64,000 nt of DNA from Tupaia tana (GCA_026018925.1 JAKSZU010000508.1:30158-94157); one strand, 5' to 3'; shown: positions 22,701 to 36,890, numbered from the stretch's first letter. Numbers and translations: made by a program. Notes: generated by a model not told the origin, from the letters alone.

Positions 22701-24577
22701 CTGACCCCCACCTCTCTTCCAGACCCCCAGGCCCCAGACTCCACCTTCTAGACTATCCAGGACTGCCAGAAGGCAATAGGCTCTCCTGCAAGCCTCTGGC
22801 CGGCAAGGGACACTGAGGGAGGGTCACCTCTGACCCCCACCTCACTTCCAGACCCCCAGGCCCCAGACTCCACCTTCTAGACTATCCAGGACTGCCAGAA
22901 GGCAATAGGCTCTCCTGCAAGCCTCTGGCCGGCAAGGGACACTGAGGGAGTGTCACCTCTGACCCCCACCTCACTTCCAGACCCCCAGGCCCCAGACTCC
23001 ACCTTCTAGGTAGGTAGCCAGGATTTCCTTGAGGCGGTTTTTGGTTCTCTCTTGAAACCCCTGCATTCCGTTGTTAACACCTAGCTCTCCTTCTCCCCCC
23101 AGATTATCCAGGACTGCCAGAAGGCAATAGGCTCTCCTGCAAGCCTCTGGCCGGCAAGGGACACTGAGGGCGGGTCACCTCTGACCCCCACCTCACTTCC
23201 AGACCCCCAGGCCCCAGACTCCACCTTCTAGACTATCCAGGACTGCCAGAAGGCAATAGGCTCTCCTGCAAGCCTCTGGCCAGCAAGGGACACTGAGGGA
23301 GGGTCACCTCGGACCCCCACCTCACTTCCAGACCCCCAGGCCCCAGACTCGACCTTCTAGACTATCCAGGACTGCCAGAAGGCAATAGGCTCTCCTGCAA
23401 GCCTCTGGCCGGCAAGGGACACTGAGGGAGGGTCACCTCTGACCCCCACCTCACTTCCAGACCCCCAGGCCCCAGACTCCACCTTCTAGACTATCCAGGA
23501 CTGCCAGAAGGCAATAGGCTCTCCTGCAAACCTCTGGCCGGCAAGGGACACTGAGGGAGGGTCACCTCTGACCCCCACCTCACTTCCAGACCCCCAGGCC
23601 CCAGACTCCACCTTCTAGACTATCCAGGACTGCCAGAAGGCAATAGGCTCTCCTGCAAGCCTCTGGCCGGCAAGGGACACTGAGGGAGGGTCACCTCTGA
23701 CCCCCACCTCACTTCCAGACCCCCAGGCCCCAGACTCCACCTTCTAGACTATCCAGGACTGCCAGAAGGCAATAGGCTCTCCTGCAAGCCTCTGGCCGGC
23801 AAGGGATACTGAGGGAGTGTCACCTCTGACCCCCACCTCACTTCCAGACCCCCAGGCCCCAGACTCCACCTTCTAGACTATCCAGGACTGCCAGAAGGCA
23901 ATAGGCTCTCCTGCAAGCCTCTGGCCGGCAAGGGACACTGAGGGAGTGTCACCTCTGACCCCCACCTCACTTCCAGACCCCCAGGCCCCAGACTCCACCT
24001 TCTAGACTATCTAGGACTGCCAGAAGGCAATAGGCTCTCCTGCAAGCCTCTGGCCGGCAAGGGACACTGAGGGAGGGTCACCTCTGACCCCCACATCACT
24101 TACAGACCCCCAGGCCCCAGACTCCACCTTCTAGACTATCCAGGACTGCCAGAAGGCAATAGGATCTCCTGCAAGCCTCTGGCCGGCAAGGGACACTGAG
24201 GGAGGGTCACCTCTGACCCCCACCTCACTTCCAGACCCCCAGGCCCCAGACTCCACCTTCTAGGTAGGTAGCCAGGATTTCCTTGAGGCGGTTTTTTGTT
24301 CTCTCTTAAAACACCTGCATTCCTTTGTAACACCTAGCTCTCCTTCTCCCCCCAGATTAACCAGGACTGCCAGAAGGCAATAGGCTCTCCTGCAATCCTC
24401 TGGCCGGCAAGGAACACTGAGGGAGGGTCACCTCTGACCCCCACCTCACTTCCAGACCCCCAGGCACCAGACTCCACCTTCTAGGTAGGTAGCCAGGATT
24501 TCCTTGAGGCGGTTTTTTGTTCTCTCTTGAAACCCCTGCATTCCGATGTTAACACCTAGCTCTCCTTCTCCCCCCAG
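19744..24577 (+). repeat. Left-domain block with nine inserts
   Basis: Inserts: 19744-19836, 19966-20058, 20188-20280, 21313-21405 (ends CCCG), 21922-22013 (92 bp), 22143-22235, 23010-23102, 24264-24355 (92 bp) and 24485-24577. The first four repeat the spacing 222, 222, 1125 of inserts 6692 to 8261. From 21922 on, all inserts match 32549-35204 at a constant +10627, including the TCTAGGACTGCC variant (about 24010) and the GGTTTTTGG insert change at 23010. Confidence 0.85.
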
Positions 24578-27500
24578 ATTATCCAGGACTGCCAGAAGGC
24601 AATAGGCTCTCTTGCAAGCCTCTGGCCGGCAAGGGACCCTGAGGGAGGGTCACCTCTGACCCCCACCTCACTTCCAGACCCCCAGGCCCCAGACTCCACC
24701 TTCTAGACTATCCAGGACTGCCAGAAGGCAATAGGCTCTCCTGCAAGCCTCTGGCAGGCAAGGGACACTGAGGGAGGGTCACCTCTGACCCCCACCTCAC
24801 TTCCAGACCCCCAGACCCCAGACTCCACCTTCTAGACTATCCAGGACTGCCAGAAGGCAATTGGCTCTCCTGCAAGCCTCTGGCCGGCAAGGGACACTGA
24901 GGGAGGGTCACCTCTGACCCCCACCTCACTTCCAGACCCCCAGGCCCCAGACTCCACCTTCTAGACTATCCAGGACTGCCAGAAGGCAATAGGCTCTCCT
25001 GCAAGCCTCTGGCCGGCAAGGGACACTGGGGGAGGGTCACCTCTGACCCCCACCTCACTTCCAGACCCCCAGGCCCCAGACTCCACCTTCTAGACTATCC
25101 AGGACTGCCAGAAGGCAATAGGCTCTCCTGCAAGCCTCTGGCCGGCAAGGGACACTGAGGGAGGGTCACCTCTGACCCCCACCTCACTTCCAGACCCCCA
25201 GGCCCCAGACTCCACCTTCTAGACTATCCAGGACTGCCTGAAGGCAATAGGCTCTCCTGCAAGCCTCTGGCCGGCAAGGGACACTGAGGGAGGGTCACCT
25301 CTGACCCCCACATCACTTCCAGACCCCCAGGCCCCAGACTCCACCTTCTAGGTAGGTAGCCAGGATTTCCTTGAGGCGGTTTTTTGTTCTCTCTTGAAAC
25401 CCCTGCATTCCGTTGTTAACACCTAGCTCTCCTTCCCCCCCAGATTATCCAGGACTGCCAGAAGGCAATAGGCTCTCCTGCAAGCCTCTGGCCAGCAAGG
25501 GACCCTGAGGGAGGGTCACCTCTGACCCCCACCTCACTTCCAGACCCCCAGGTCCCAGACTCCACCTTCTAGACTATCCAGGACTGCCAGAAGGAAATAG
25601 GCTCTCCTGCAAGCCTCTGGCCGGCAAGGGACACTGAGGGAGGGTCACCTCTGACCCCCACCTCACTTCCAGACCCCCAGGACCCAGACTCCACCTTCTA
25701 GACTATCCAGGACTGCCAGAAGGCAATAGGCTCTCCTGCAAGCCTCTGGCCGGCAAGGGACACTGAGGGAGGGTCACCTCTGACCCCCACCTCACTTCCA
25801 GACCCCCAGGCCCCAGACTCCACCTTCTAGACTATCCAGGACTGCCAGAAGGCAATAGGCTCTCCTGCAAGCCTCTGGCCGGCAAGGGACACTGAGGGAG
25901 TGTCACCTCTGACCCCCACCTCACTTCCAGACCCCCAGGCCCCAGACTCCACCTTCTAGACTATCCAGGACTGCCAGAAGGCAATAGGCTCTCCTGCAAG
26001 ACTCTGGCCGGCAAGGGACACTGAGGGAGGGTCACCTCTGACCCCCACCTCACTTCCAGACCCCCAGGCCCCAGACTCCACCTTCTAGACTATCCAGGAA
26101 TGCCAGAAGGCAATAGGCTCTCCTGCAAGCTCTAGCCGGAAAGGGACACTGAGGGAGGGTCACCTCTGACCCCCACCTCACTTCCAGACCGCCAGGCCCC
26201 AGACTCCACCTTCTAGACTATCCAGGACTACCAGAAGGCAATAGGCTCTCCTGCAAGCCTCTGGCCGGCAAGGGACACTGAGGGAGGGTCACCTCTGACC
26301 CCCACCTCACTTCCAGACCCCCAGGCCCCAGACTCCACCTTCTAGACTATCCAGGACTGCCAGAAGGCAATAGGCTCTCCTGCAAGCCTCTGGCCGGCAA
26401 GGGACACTGAGGGAGGGTCACCTCTGACCCCCACCTCACTTCCAGACCCCCAGGCCCCAGACTCCAACTTCTAGACTATCCAGGACTGCCAGAAGGCAAT
26501 AGGATCTCCTGCAAGCCTCTGGCCGGCAAGGGACACTGAGGGAGGGTCACCTCTGACCCCCACCTCACTTCCAGACCCCCAGGCCCCAGACTCCACCTTC
26601 TAGACTATCCAGGACTGCCAGAAGGCAATAGGCTCTCCTGCAAGCCTCTGGCCGGCAAGGGACACTGAGGGAGGGTCACCTCTGACCCCCACCTCACTTC
26701 CAGACCCCCAGGCCCCAGACTCCACCTTCTAGGTAGGTAGCCAGGATTTCCTTGAGGCGGTTTTTTGTTCTCTCTTGAAACCCCTGCATTCCGTTGTTCA
26801 CACCTAGCTCTCCTTCTCCCCCCAGAGTATCCAGGACTGCCAGAAGGCAATAGGCTCTCCTGCAAGCCTCTGGCCGGCAAGGGACACTGAGGGAGGGTCA
26901 CCTCTGACCCCCACCTCACTTCCAGACCCCCAGGCCCCAGACTCCACCTTCTAGGTAGGTAGCCAGGATTTCCTTGAGGCGGTTTTTTGTTCTCTCTTGA
27001 AACCCCTGCATTCCGTTGTTAACACCTAGCTCTCCTACTCGCCCCAGATTATCCAGGACTGCCAGAAGGCAATAGGCTCTCCTGCAAGCCTCTGGCCGGC
27101 AAGGGACACTGAGGGAGGGTCACCTCTGACCTCCACCTCACTTCCAGACCCCCAGGCCCCAGACTCCACCTTCTAGGTAGGTAGCCAGGATTTCCTTGAG
27201 GCGGTTTTTTGTTCTCTCTTGAAACCCCTGCATTCCGTTGTTAACACCTAGCTCTCCTTCTCCCCCCAGATTATCCAGGACAGCCAGAAGGCAATAGGCT
27301 CTCCTGCAAGCCTCTAGCCGGCAACGGACACAGAGGGAGGGTCACCTCTTTCCCTCACCTCACTTCCAGACCCCCAGGCCCCAGACTCCACCTTCTAGAC
27401 TATCCAGGACTGCCAGAAGGCAATAGGCTCTCCTGCAAGCCTCTGGCCGGCAAGGGACACTGAGGGAGGGTCACCTCTGACCCCCACCTCACTTCCAGAC

Positions 27501-30205
27501 CCCCAGGCCCCAGACTCCACCTTCTAGACTATCCAGGACTGCCAGAAGGCAATAGGCTCTCCTGCAAGCCTCTGGCCGGCAAGGGACACAGAGGGAGGGT
27601 CACCTCTGACCCCCACCTCACTTCCAGACCCCCAGGCCCCAGACTCCACCTTCTAGGTAGGTAGCCAGGATTTCCTTGAGGCGGTTTTTTGTTCTCTCTT
27701 GAAACCCCTGCATTCCGTTGTTAACACCTAGCTCTCCTTCTCCCCCCCGATTATCCAGGACTGCCAGAAGGCAATAGGCTCTCCTGCAAGCCTCTGGCCG
27801 GCAAGGGACACTGAGGGAGCGTCACCTCTGACCCCCACCTCACTTCCAGACCCCCAGGCCCCAGACTCCACCTTCTAGACTATCCAGGACTGCCAGAAGG
27901 CAATAGGCTCTCCTGCAAGCCTCTGGCCGGCAAGGGACACTGAGGGAGAGTCACCTCTGACCCCCACCTCACTTCCAGACCCCCAGTCCCCAGACTCCAC
28001 CTTCTAGACTATCCAGGACTGCCAGAAGGCAATAGGCTCTCCTGCAAGCCTCTGGCCGGCAAGGGACACTGAGGGAGGGTCACCTCTTACCCCCACCTCA
28101 CTTCCAGACCCCCAGGCCCCAGACTCCACCTTCTAGACTATCCAGGACTGCCAGAAGGCAATAGGCTCTCCTGCAAGCCTCTGGCCGGCAAGGGACACTG
28201 AGGGAGGGTCACCTCTGACCCCCACCTCACTTCCAGACCCCCAGGCCCCAGACTCCACCTTCTAGGTAGGTAGCCAGGATTTCCTTGAGGCGGTTTTTTG
28301 TTCTCTCTTGAAACCCCTGCATTCCGTTGTAACACCTAGCTCTCCTTCTCCCCCCAGATTATCCAGGACTGCCAGAAGGCAATAGGCTCTCCTGCAATCC
28401 TCTGGCCGGCAAGGAACACTGAGGGAGGGTCACCTCTGACCCCCACCTCACTTCCAGACCCCCAGGCCCCAGACTCCACCTTCTAGGTAGGTAGCCAGGA
28501 TTTCCTTGAGGCGGTTTTTTGTTCTCTCTTGAAACCCCTGCATTCCGTTGTTAACACCTAGCTCTCCTTCCCCCCCCAGATTATCCAGGACTGCCAGAAG
28601 GCAATAGGCTCTCCTGCAAGCCTCTGGACAGCAAGGGACCCTGAGGGAGGGTCACCTCTGACCCCCACCTCTCTTCCAGACCCCCAGGCCCCAGACTCCA
28701 CCTTCTAGACTATCCAGGACTGCCAGAAGGCAATAGGCTCTCCTGCAAGCCTCTGGCCGGCAAGGGACACTGAGGGAGGGTCACCTCTGACCCCCACCTC
28801 ACTTCCAGACCCCCAGGCCCCAGACTCCACCTTCTAGACTATCCAGGACTGCCAGAAGGCAATAGGCTCTCCTGCAAGCCTCTGGCCGGCAAGGGACACT
28901 GAGGGAGTGTCACCTCTGACCCCCACCTCACTTCCAGACCCCCAGGCCCCAGACTCCACCTTCTAGGTAGGGAGCCAGGATTTCCTTGAGGCGGTTTTTT
29001 GTTCTCTCTCGAAACCCCTGCATTCCGTTGTTAACACCTAGCTCTCCTTCTCCCCCCAGATTATCCAGGACTGCCAGAAGGCAATAGGATCTCCTGCAAG
29101 CCTCTGGCTGGCAAGGGACACTGAGGGAGGGTCACCTCTGACCCCCACCTCACTTCCAGACCCCCAGGCCCCAGACTCCACCTTCTAGGTAGGTAGCCAG
29201 GATTTCCTTGAGGCGGTTTTTTGTTCTCTCTTGAAACTCCTGCATTCCCTTGTTAACACCTAGCTCTCCTTCTCCCCCCAGATTATCCAGGACAGCCAGA
29301 AGGCAATAGGTTCTCCTGCAAGCCTCTAGCCGTCAACGGACACTGAGGGAGGGTCACCTCTTTCCCCCACCTCACTTCCAGACCCCCAGGCCCCAGACTC
29401 CACCTTCTAGACTATCCAGGACTGCCAGAAGGCAATAGGCTCTCCTGCAAGCCTCTGGCCGGCAAGGGACACTGAGGGAGGGTCACCTCTGACCCCCACC
29501 TCACTTCCAGACCCCCAGGCCCCAGACTCCACCTTCTAGACTATCCAGGACTGCCAGAAGGCAATAGGCTCTCCTGCAAGCCTCTGGCCGGCAAGGGACA
29601 CTGAGGTAGGGTCACCTCTGACCCCCACCTCACTTCCAGACCCCCAGGCCCCAGACTCCACCTTCTAGGTAGGTAGCCAGGATTTCCTTGAGGCGGTTTT
29701 TTGTTCTCTCTTGAAACCCCTGCATTCCGTTGTTAACACCTAGCTCTCCTTCTCCCCCCAGATTATCCAGGACTGCCAGAAGGAAATAGGCTCTCCTGCA
29801 AGCCTCTGGCCGGCAAGGGACACTGAGGGAGGGTCACCTCTGACCCCCACCTCACTTCCAGTCCCCCAGGCCCCAGACTCCACCTTCTAGGTAGGTAGCC
29901 AGGATTTCCTTGATGCGGTTTTTTGTTCTCTCTTGAAACCCCTGCATTCCGTTGTTAACACCTAGCTCTCCTTCTCCCCCCAGATTATCCAGGACTGCCA
30001 GAAGGCAATAGGCTCTCCTGCAAGCCTCTGGCCGGCAAGGGACACTGAGGGAGGGTCACCTCTGACCCCCACCTCACTTCCAGACCCCCAGGCCCCAGAC
30101 TCCACCTTCTAGGTAGGTAGCCAGGATTTCCTTGAGGCGGTTTTTTGTTCTCTCTTGAAACCCCTGCATTCCGTTGTTAACACCTAGCTCTCCTTCTCCC
30201 CCCAG
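24578..30205 (+). repeat. Left-domain block with twelve inserts and two long-unit triplets
   Basis: Inserts: 25352-25443, 26733-26825, 26955-27047, 27177-27269, 27657-27749 (ends CCCG), 28266-28357 (92 bp), 28487-28579, 28967-29059, 29189-29281, 29669-29761, 29891-29983 and 30113-30205. Triplets of adjacent long units start at 26733 and 29669. Inserts 27657 to 29189 are repeated at +7455 (35112 to 36644), including the donor-side change GTAGGGAGCC and CTCTCGAAAC in the 28967 insert. Confidence 0.85.
26733..26825 (+). repeat. Insert with altered branch-like motif
   Basis: The usual GTTAACACC reads GTTCACACC, changing TTAAC to TTCAC, which still fits yUnAy. The following core begins AGTATCC rather than ATTATCC. 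It opens a run of three long units. Confidence 0.8.
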
Positions 30206-30721
30206 ATTATCCAGGACTGCCAGAAGGCAATAGGCTCTCCTGCAAGCCTCTGGCCGGCAAGGGACACTGAGGGAGCGTCACCTCTGACCCCCACCTCACT
30301 TCCAGACCCCCAGGCCCCAGACTCCACCTTCTAGACTATCCAGGACTGCCAGAAGGCAATAGGCTCTCCTGCAAGCCTCTGGCCGGCAAGGGACACTGAG
30401 GGAGAGTCACCTCTGACCCCCACCTCACTTCCAGACCCCCAGTCCCCAGACTCCACCTTCTAGACTATCCAGGACTGCCAGAAGGCAATAGGCTCTCCTG
30501 CAAGCCTCTGGCCGGCAAGGGACACTGAGGGAGGGTCACCTCTTACCCCCACCTCACTTCCAGACCCCCAGGCCCCAGACTCCACCTTCTAGACTATCCA
30601 GGACTGCCAGAAGGCAATAGGCTCTCCTGCAAGCCTCTGGCCGGCAAGGGACACTGAGGGAGGGTCACCTCTGACCCCCACCTCACTTCCAGACCCCCAG
30701 GCCCCAGACTCCACCTTCTAG

Positions 30722-33700
30722 GTAGGTAGCCAGGATTTCCTTGAGGCGGTTTTTTGTTCTCTCTTGAAACCCCTGCATTCCGTTGTAACACCTAGCTCTC
30801 CTTCTCCCCCCAGATTATCCAGGACTGCCAGAAGGCAATAGGCTCTCCTGCAATCCTCTGGCCGGCAAGGAACACTGAGGGAGGGTCACCTCTGACCCCC
30901 ACCTCACTTCCAGACCCCCAGGCCCCAGACTCCACCTTCTAGGTAGGTAGCCAGGATTTCCTTGAGGCTGTTTTTTGTTCTCTCTTGAAACCCCTGCATT
31001 CCGTTGTTAACACCTAGCTCTCCTTCCCCCCCCAGATTATCCAGGACTGCCAGAAGGCAATAGGCTCTCCTGCAAGCCTCTGGACAGCAAGGGACCCTGA
31101 GGGAGGGTCACCTCTGACCCCCACCTCACTTCCAGACCCCCAGGTCCCAGACTCCACCTTCTAGACTATCCAGGACTGCCAGAAGGCAATAGGCTCTCCT
31201 GCAAGCCTCTGGCCGGCAAGGGACACTGAGGGAGGGTCACCTATGACCCCCACCTCACTTCTAGACCCCCAGGCCCCAGACTCCACCTTCTAGACTATCC
31301 AGGACTGCCAGAAGGCAATAGGCTCTCCTGCAAGACTCTGGCCGGCAAGGGACACTGAGGGAGGGTCACCTCTGACCCCCCACCTCACTTCCAGACCCCC
31401 AGGCCCCAGACTCCACCTTCTAGACTATCCAGGACTGCCAGAAGGCAATAGGCTCTCCTGCAAGCCTCTGGCCGGCAAGGGACACTGAGGGAGGGTCACC
31501 TCTGACCCCCACCTCTCTTCCAGACCCCCAGGCCCCAGACTCCACCTTCTAGACTATCCAGGACTGCCAGAAGGCAATAGGCTCTCCTGCAAGCCTCTGG
31601 CCGGCAAGGGACACTGAGGGAGGGTCACCTCTGACCCCCACCTCACTTCCAGACCCCCAGGCCCCAGACTCCACCTTCTAGACTATCCAGGACTGCCAGA
31701 AGGCAATAGGCTCTCCTGCAAGCCTCTGGCCGGCAAGGGACACTGAGGGAGTGTCACCTCTGACCCCCACCTCACTTCCAGACCCCCAGGCCCCAGACTC
31801 CACCTTCTAGGTAGGTAGCCAGGATTTCCTTGAGGCGGTTTTTGGTTCTCTCTTGAAACCCCTGCATTCCGTTGTTAACACCTAGCTCTCCTTCTCCCCC
31901 CAGATTATCCAGGACTGCCAGAAGGCAATAGGCTCTCCTGCAAGCCTCTGGCCGGCAAGGGACACTGAGGGAGGGTCACCTCTGACCCCCACCTCACTTC
32001 CAGACCCCCAGGCCCCAGACTCCACCTTCTAGACTATCCAGGACTGCCAGAAGGCAATAGGCTCTCCTGCAAGCCTCTGGCCAGCAAGGGACACTGAGGG
32101 AGGGTCACCTCGGACCCCCACCTCACTTCCAGACCCCCAGGCCCCAGACTCGACCTTCTAGACTATCCAGGACTGCCAGAAGGCAATAGGCTCTCCTGCA
32201 AGCCTCTGGCCGGCAAGGGACACTGAGGGAGGGTCACCTCTGACCCCCACCTCACTTCCAAACCCCCAGGCCCCAGACTCCACCTTCTAGACTATCCAGG
32301 ACTGCCAGAAGGCAATAGGCTCTCCTGCAAACCTCTGGCCGGCAAGGGACACTGAGGGAGGGTCACCTCTGACCCCCACCTCACTTCCAGACCCCCAGGC
32401 CCCAGACTCCACCTTCTAGACTATCCAGGACTGCCAGAAGGCAATAGGCTCTCCTGCAAGCCTCTGGCCGGCAAGGGACACTGAGGGAGGGTCACCTCTG
32501 ACCCCCACCTCACTTCCAGACCCCCAGGCCCCAGACTCCACCTTCTAGGTAGGTAGCCAGGATTTCCTTGAGGCGGTTTTTTGTTCTCTCTTGAAACCCC
32601 TGCATTCCGTTGTAACACCTAGCTCTCCTTCTCCCCCCAGATTATCCAGGACTGCCAGAAGGCAATAGGCTCTCCTGCAATCCTCTGGCCGGCAAGGAAC
32701 ACTGAGGGAGGGTCACCTCTGACCCCCACCTCACTTCCAGACCCCCAGGCCCCAGACTCCACCTTCTAGGTAGGTAGCCAGGATTTCCTTGAGGCTGTTT
32801 TTTGTTCTCTCTTGAAACCCCTGCATTCCGTTGATAACACCTAGCTCTCCTTCCCCCCCCAGATTATCCAGGACTGCCAGAAGGCAATAGGCTCTCCTGC
32901 AAGCCTCTGGACAGCAAGGGACCCTGAGGGAGGGTCACCTCTGACCCCCACCTCACTTCCAGACCCCCAGGTCCCAGACTCCACCTTCTAGACTATCCAG
33001 GACTGCCAGAAGGCAATAGGCTCTCCTGCAAGCCTCTGGCCGGCAAGGGACACTGAGGGAGGGTCACCTATGACCCCCACCTCACTTCTAGACCCCCAGG
33101 CCCCAGACTCCACCTTCTAGACTATCCAGGACTGCCAGAAGGCAATAGGCTCTCCTGCAAGACTCTGGCCGGCAAGGGACACTGAGGGAGGGTCACCTCT
33201 GACCCCCACCTCACTTCCAGACCCCCAGGCCCCAGACTCCACCTTCTAGACTATCCAGGACTGCCAGAAGGCAATAGGCTCTCCTGCAAGCCTCTGGCCG
33301 GCAAGGGACACTGAGGGAGGGTCACCTCTGACCCCCACCTCTCTTCCAGACCCCCAGGCCCCAGACTCCACCTTCTAGACTATCCAGGACTGCCAGAAGG
33401 CAATAGGCTCTCCTGCAAGCCTCTGGCCGGCAAGGGACACTGAGGGAGGGTCACCTCTGACCCCCACCTCACTTCCAGACCCCCAGGCCCCAGACTCCAC
33501 CTTCTAGACTATCCAGGACTGCCAGAAGGCAATAGGCTCTCCTGCAAGCCTCTGGCCGGCAAGGGACACTGAGGGAGTGTCACCTCTGACCCCCACCTCA
33601 CTTCCAGACCCCCAGGCCCCAGACTCCACCTTCTAGGTAGGTAGCCAGGATTTCCTTGAGGCGGTTTTTGGTTCTCTCTTGAAACCCCTGCATTCCGTTG

Positions 33701-34375
33701 TTAACACCTAGCTCTCCTTCTCCCCCCAGATTATCCAGGACTGCCAGAAGGCAATAGGCTCTCCTGCAAGCCTCTGGCCGGCAAGGGACACTGAGGGAGG
33801 GTCACCTCTGACCCCCACCTCACTTCCAGACCCCCAGGCCCCAGACTCCAACTTCTAGACTATCCAGGACTGCCAGAAGGCAATAGGCACTCCTGCAAGC
33901 CTCTGGCCAGCAAGGGACACTGAGGGAGGGTCACCTCGGACCCCCACCTCACTTCCAGACCCCCAGGCCCCAGACTCGACCTTCTAGACTATCCAGGACT
34001 GCCAGAAGGCAATAGGCTCTCCTGCAAGCCTCTGGCCGGCAAGGGACACTGAGGGAGGGTCACCTCTGACCCCCACCTCACTTCCAAACCCCCAGGCCCC
34101 AGACTCCACCTTCTAGACTATCCAGGACTGCCAGAAGGCAATAGGCTCTCCTGCAAACCTCTGGCCGGCAAGGGACACTGAGGGAGGGTCACCTCTGACC
34201 CCCACCTCACTTCCAGACCCCCAGGCCCCAGACTCCACCTTCTAGACTATCCAGGACTGCCAGAAGGCAATAGGCTCTCCTGCAAGCCTCTGGCCGGCAA
34301 GGGACACTGAGGGAGGGTCACCTCTGACCCCCACCTCACTTCCAGACCCCCAGGCCCCAGACTCCACCTTCTAGA
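30722..34375 (+). repeat. 1827-bp tandem duplication (two copies)
   Basis: Copy one (30722-32548) has inserts 30722-30813 (92 bp), 30943-31035 and 31811-31903. Copy two (from 32549) has 32549-32640 (92 bp), 32770-32862 and 33637-33729. The offset is 1827, dropping to 1826 after a one-base C gain near 31380 in copy one. Shared private variants include GGACAGCAAGGGACCC, CACCTATGACC, CTCGGACCCCC, GACTCGACC, TTCCAAACCCC and the GGTTTTTGG insert change. The related segment at 21.9-23.8 kb lacks the TTCCAAACCCC change, so that change predates this duplication but postdates the +10627 copy event. Confidence 0.88.
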
Positions 34376-34499
34376 CTATCCAGGACTGCCAGAAGGCAAT
34401 AGGCTCTCCTGCAAGCCTCTGGCCGGCAAGGGATACTGAGGGAGTGTCACCTCTGACCCCCACCTCACTTCCAGACCCCCAGGCCCCAGACTCCACCTT

Positions 34500-36890
34500 C
34501 TAGACTATCCAGGACTGCCAGAAGGCAATAGGCTCTCCTGCAAGCCTCTGGCCGGCAAGGGACACTGAGGGAGTGTCACCTCTGACCCCCACCTCACTTC
34601 CAGACCCCCAGGCCCCAGACTCCACCTTCTAGACTATCTAGGACTGCCAGAAGGCAATAGGCTCTCCTGCAAGCCTCTGGCCGGCAAGGGACACTGAGGG
34701 AGGGTCACCTCTGACCCCCACATCACTTACAGACCCCCAGGCCCCAGACTCCACCTTCTAGACTATCCAGGACTGCCAGAAGGCAATAGGATCTCCTGCA
34801 AGCCTCTGGCCGGCAAGGGACACTGAGGGAGGGTCACCTCTGACCCCCACCTCACTTCCAGACCCCCAGGCCCCAGACTCCACCTTCTAGGTAGGTAGCC
34901 AGGATTTCCTTGAGGCGGTTTATTGTTCTCTCTTAAAACCCCTGCATTCCTTTGTAACACCTAGCTCTCCTTCTCCCCCCAGATTATCCAGGACTGCCAG
35001 AAGGCAATAGGCTCTCCTGCAATCCTCTGGCCGGCAAGGAACACTGAGGGAGGGTCACCTCTGACCCCCACCTCACTTCCAGACCCCCAGGCACCAGACT
35101 CCACCTTCTAGGTAGGTAGCCAGGATTTCCTTGAGGCGGTTTTTTGTTCTCTCTTGAAACCCCTGCATTCCGATGTTAACACCTAGCTCTCCTTCTCCCC
35201 CCCGATTATCCAGGACTGCCAGAAGGCAATAGGCTCTCCTGCAAGCCTCTGGCCGGCAAGGGACACTGAGGGAGCGTCACCTCTGACCCCCACCTCACTT
35301 CCAGACCCCCAGGCCCCAGACTCCACCTTCTAGACTATCCAGGACTGCCAGAAGGCAATAGGCTCTCCTGCAAGCCTCTGGCCGGCAAGGGACACTGAGG
35401 GAGAGTCACCTCTGACCCCCACCTCACTTCCAGACCCCCAGTCCCCAGACTCCACCTTCTAGACTATCCAGGACTGCCAGAAGGCAATAGGCTCTCCTGC
35501 AAGCCTCTGGCCGGCAAGGGACACTGAGGGAGGGTCACCTCTTACCCCCACCTCACTTCCAGACCCCCAGGCCCCAGACTCCACCTTCTAGACTATCCAG
35601 GACTGCCAGAAGGCAATAGGCTCTCCTGCAAGCCTCTGGCCGGCAAGGGACACTGAGGGAGGGTCACCTCTGACCCCCACCTCACTTCCAGACCCCCAGG
35701 CCCCAGACTCCACCTTCTAGGTAGGTAGCCAGGATTTCCTTGAGGCGGTTTTTTGTTCTCTCTTGAAACCCCTGCATTCCGTTGTAACACCTAGCTCTCC
35801 TTCTCCCCCCAGATTATCCAGGACTGCCAGAAGGCAATAGGCTCTCCTGCAATCCTCTGGCCGGCAAGGAACACTGAGGGAGGGTCACCTCTGACCCCCA
35901 CCTCACTTCCAGACCCCCAGGCCCCAGACTCCACCTTCTAGGTAGGTAGCCAGGATTTCCTTGAGGCGGTTTTTTGTTCTCTCTTGAAACCCCTGCATTC
36001 CGTTGTTAACACCTAGCTCTCCTTCCCCCCCCAGATTATCCAGGACTGCCAGAAGGCAATAGGCTCTCCTGCAAGCCTCTGGACAGCAAGGGACCCTGAG
36101 GGAGGGTCACCTCTGACCCCCACCTCTCTTCCAGACCCCCAGGCCCCAGACTCCACCTTCTAGACTATCCAGGACTGCCAGAAGGCAATAGGCTCTCCTG
36201 CAAGCCTCTGGCCGGCAAGGGACACTGAGGGAGGGTCACCTCTGACCCCCACCTCACTTCCAGACCCCCAGGCCCCAGACTCCACCTTCTAGACTATCCA
36301 GGACTGCCAGAAGGCAATAGGCTCTCCTGCAAGCCTCGGGCCGGCAAGGGACACTGAGGGAGTGTCACCTCTGACGCCCACCTCACTTCCAGACCCCCAG
36401 GCCCCAGACTCCACCTTCTAGGTAGGGAGCCAGGATTTCCTTGAGGCGGTTTTTTGTTCTCTCTCGAAACCCCTGCATTCCGTTGTTAACACCTAGCTCT
36501 CCTTCTCCCCCCAGATTATCCAGGACTGCCAGAAGGCAATAGGATCTCCTGCAAGCCTCTGGCTGGCAAGGGACACTGAGGGAGGGTCACCTCTGACCCC
36601 CACCTCACTTCCAGACCCCCAGGCCCCAGACTCCACCTTCTAGGTAGGTAGCCAGGATTTCCTTGAGGCGGTTTTTTGTTCTCTCTTGAAACTCCTGCAT
36701 TCCCTTGTTAACACCTAGCTCTCCTTCTCCCCCCAGATTATCCAGGACAGCCAGAAGGCAATAGGTTCTCCTGCAAGCCTCTAGCCGGCAACGGACACTG
36801 AGGGAGGGTCACCTCTTTCCCCCACCTCACTTCCAGACCCCCAGGCCCCAGACTCCACCTTCTAGACTATCCAGGACTGCCAGAAGGCAA
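34500..36890 (+). repeat. 2362-bp tandem duplication, first copy
   Basis: Inserts 34891-34982 (92 bp, TTTATTG and CTTAAAAC changes), 35112-35204 (ends CCCG, CCGATG change), 35721-35812 (92 bp), 35942-36034, 36422-36514 and 36644-36736. All six recur at +2362. Private variants CCTCGGGCCGG (about 36336) and CTGACGCCC (about 36372) are also repeated. The precise breakpoint cannot be placed because flanking cores are near-consensus. Confidence 0.88.

Noticed and set aside
26605..26919. Longest stop-free minus-strand stretch with a start (104 codons), and about 30 similar ones of 60-84 codons
   Set aside because: They are repeated translations of core plus insert in the same frames, open mostly with GTG rather than ATG, end at the stop built into each core, and appear or vanish with single-base length changes of the insert. 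No domain or signal is visible, so I do not call them genes.
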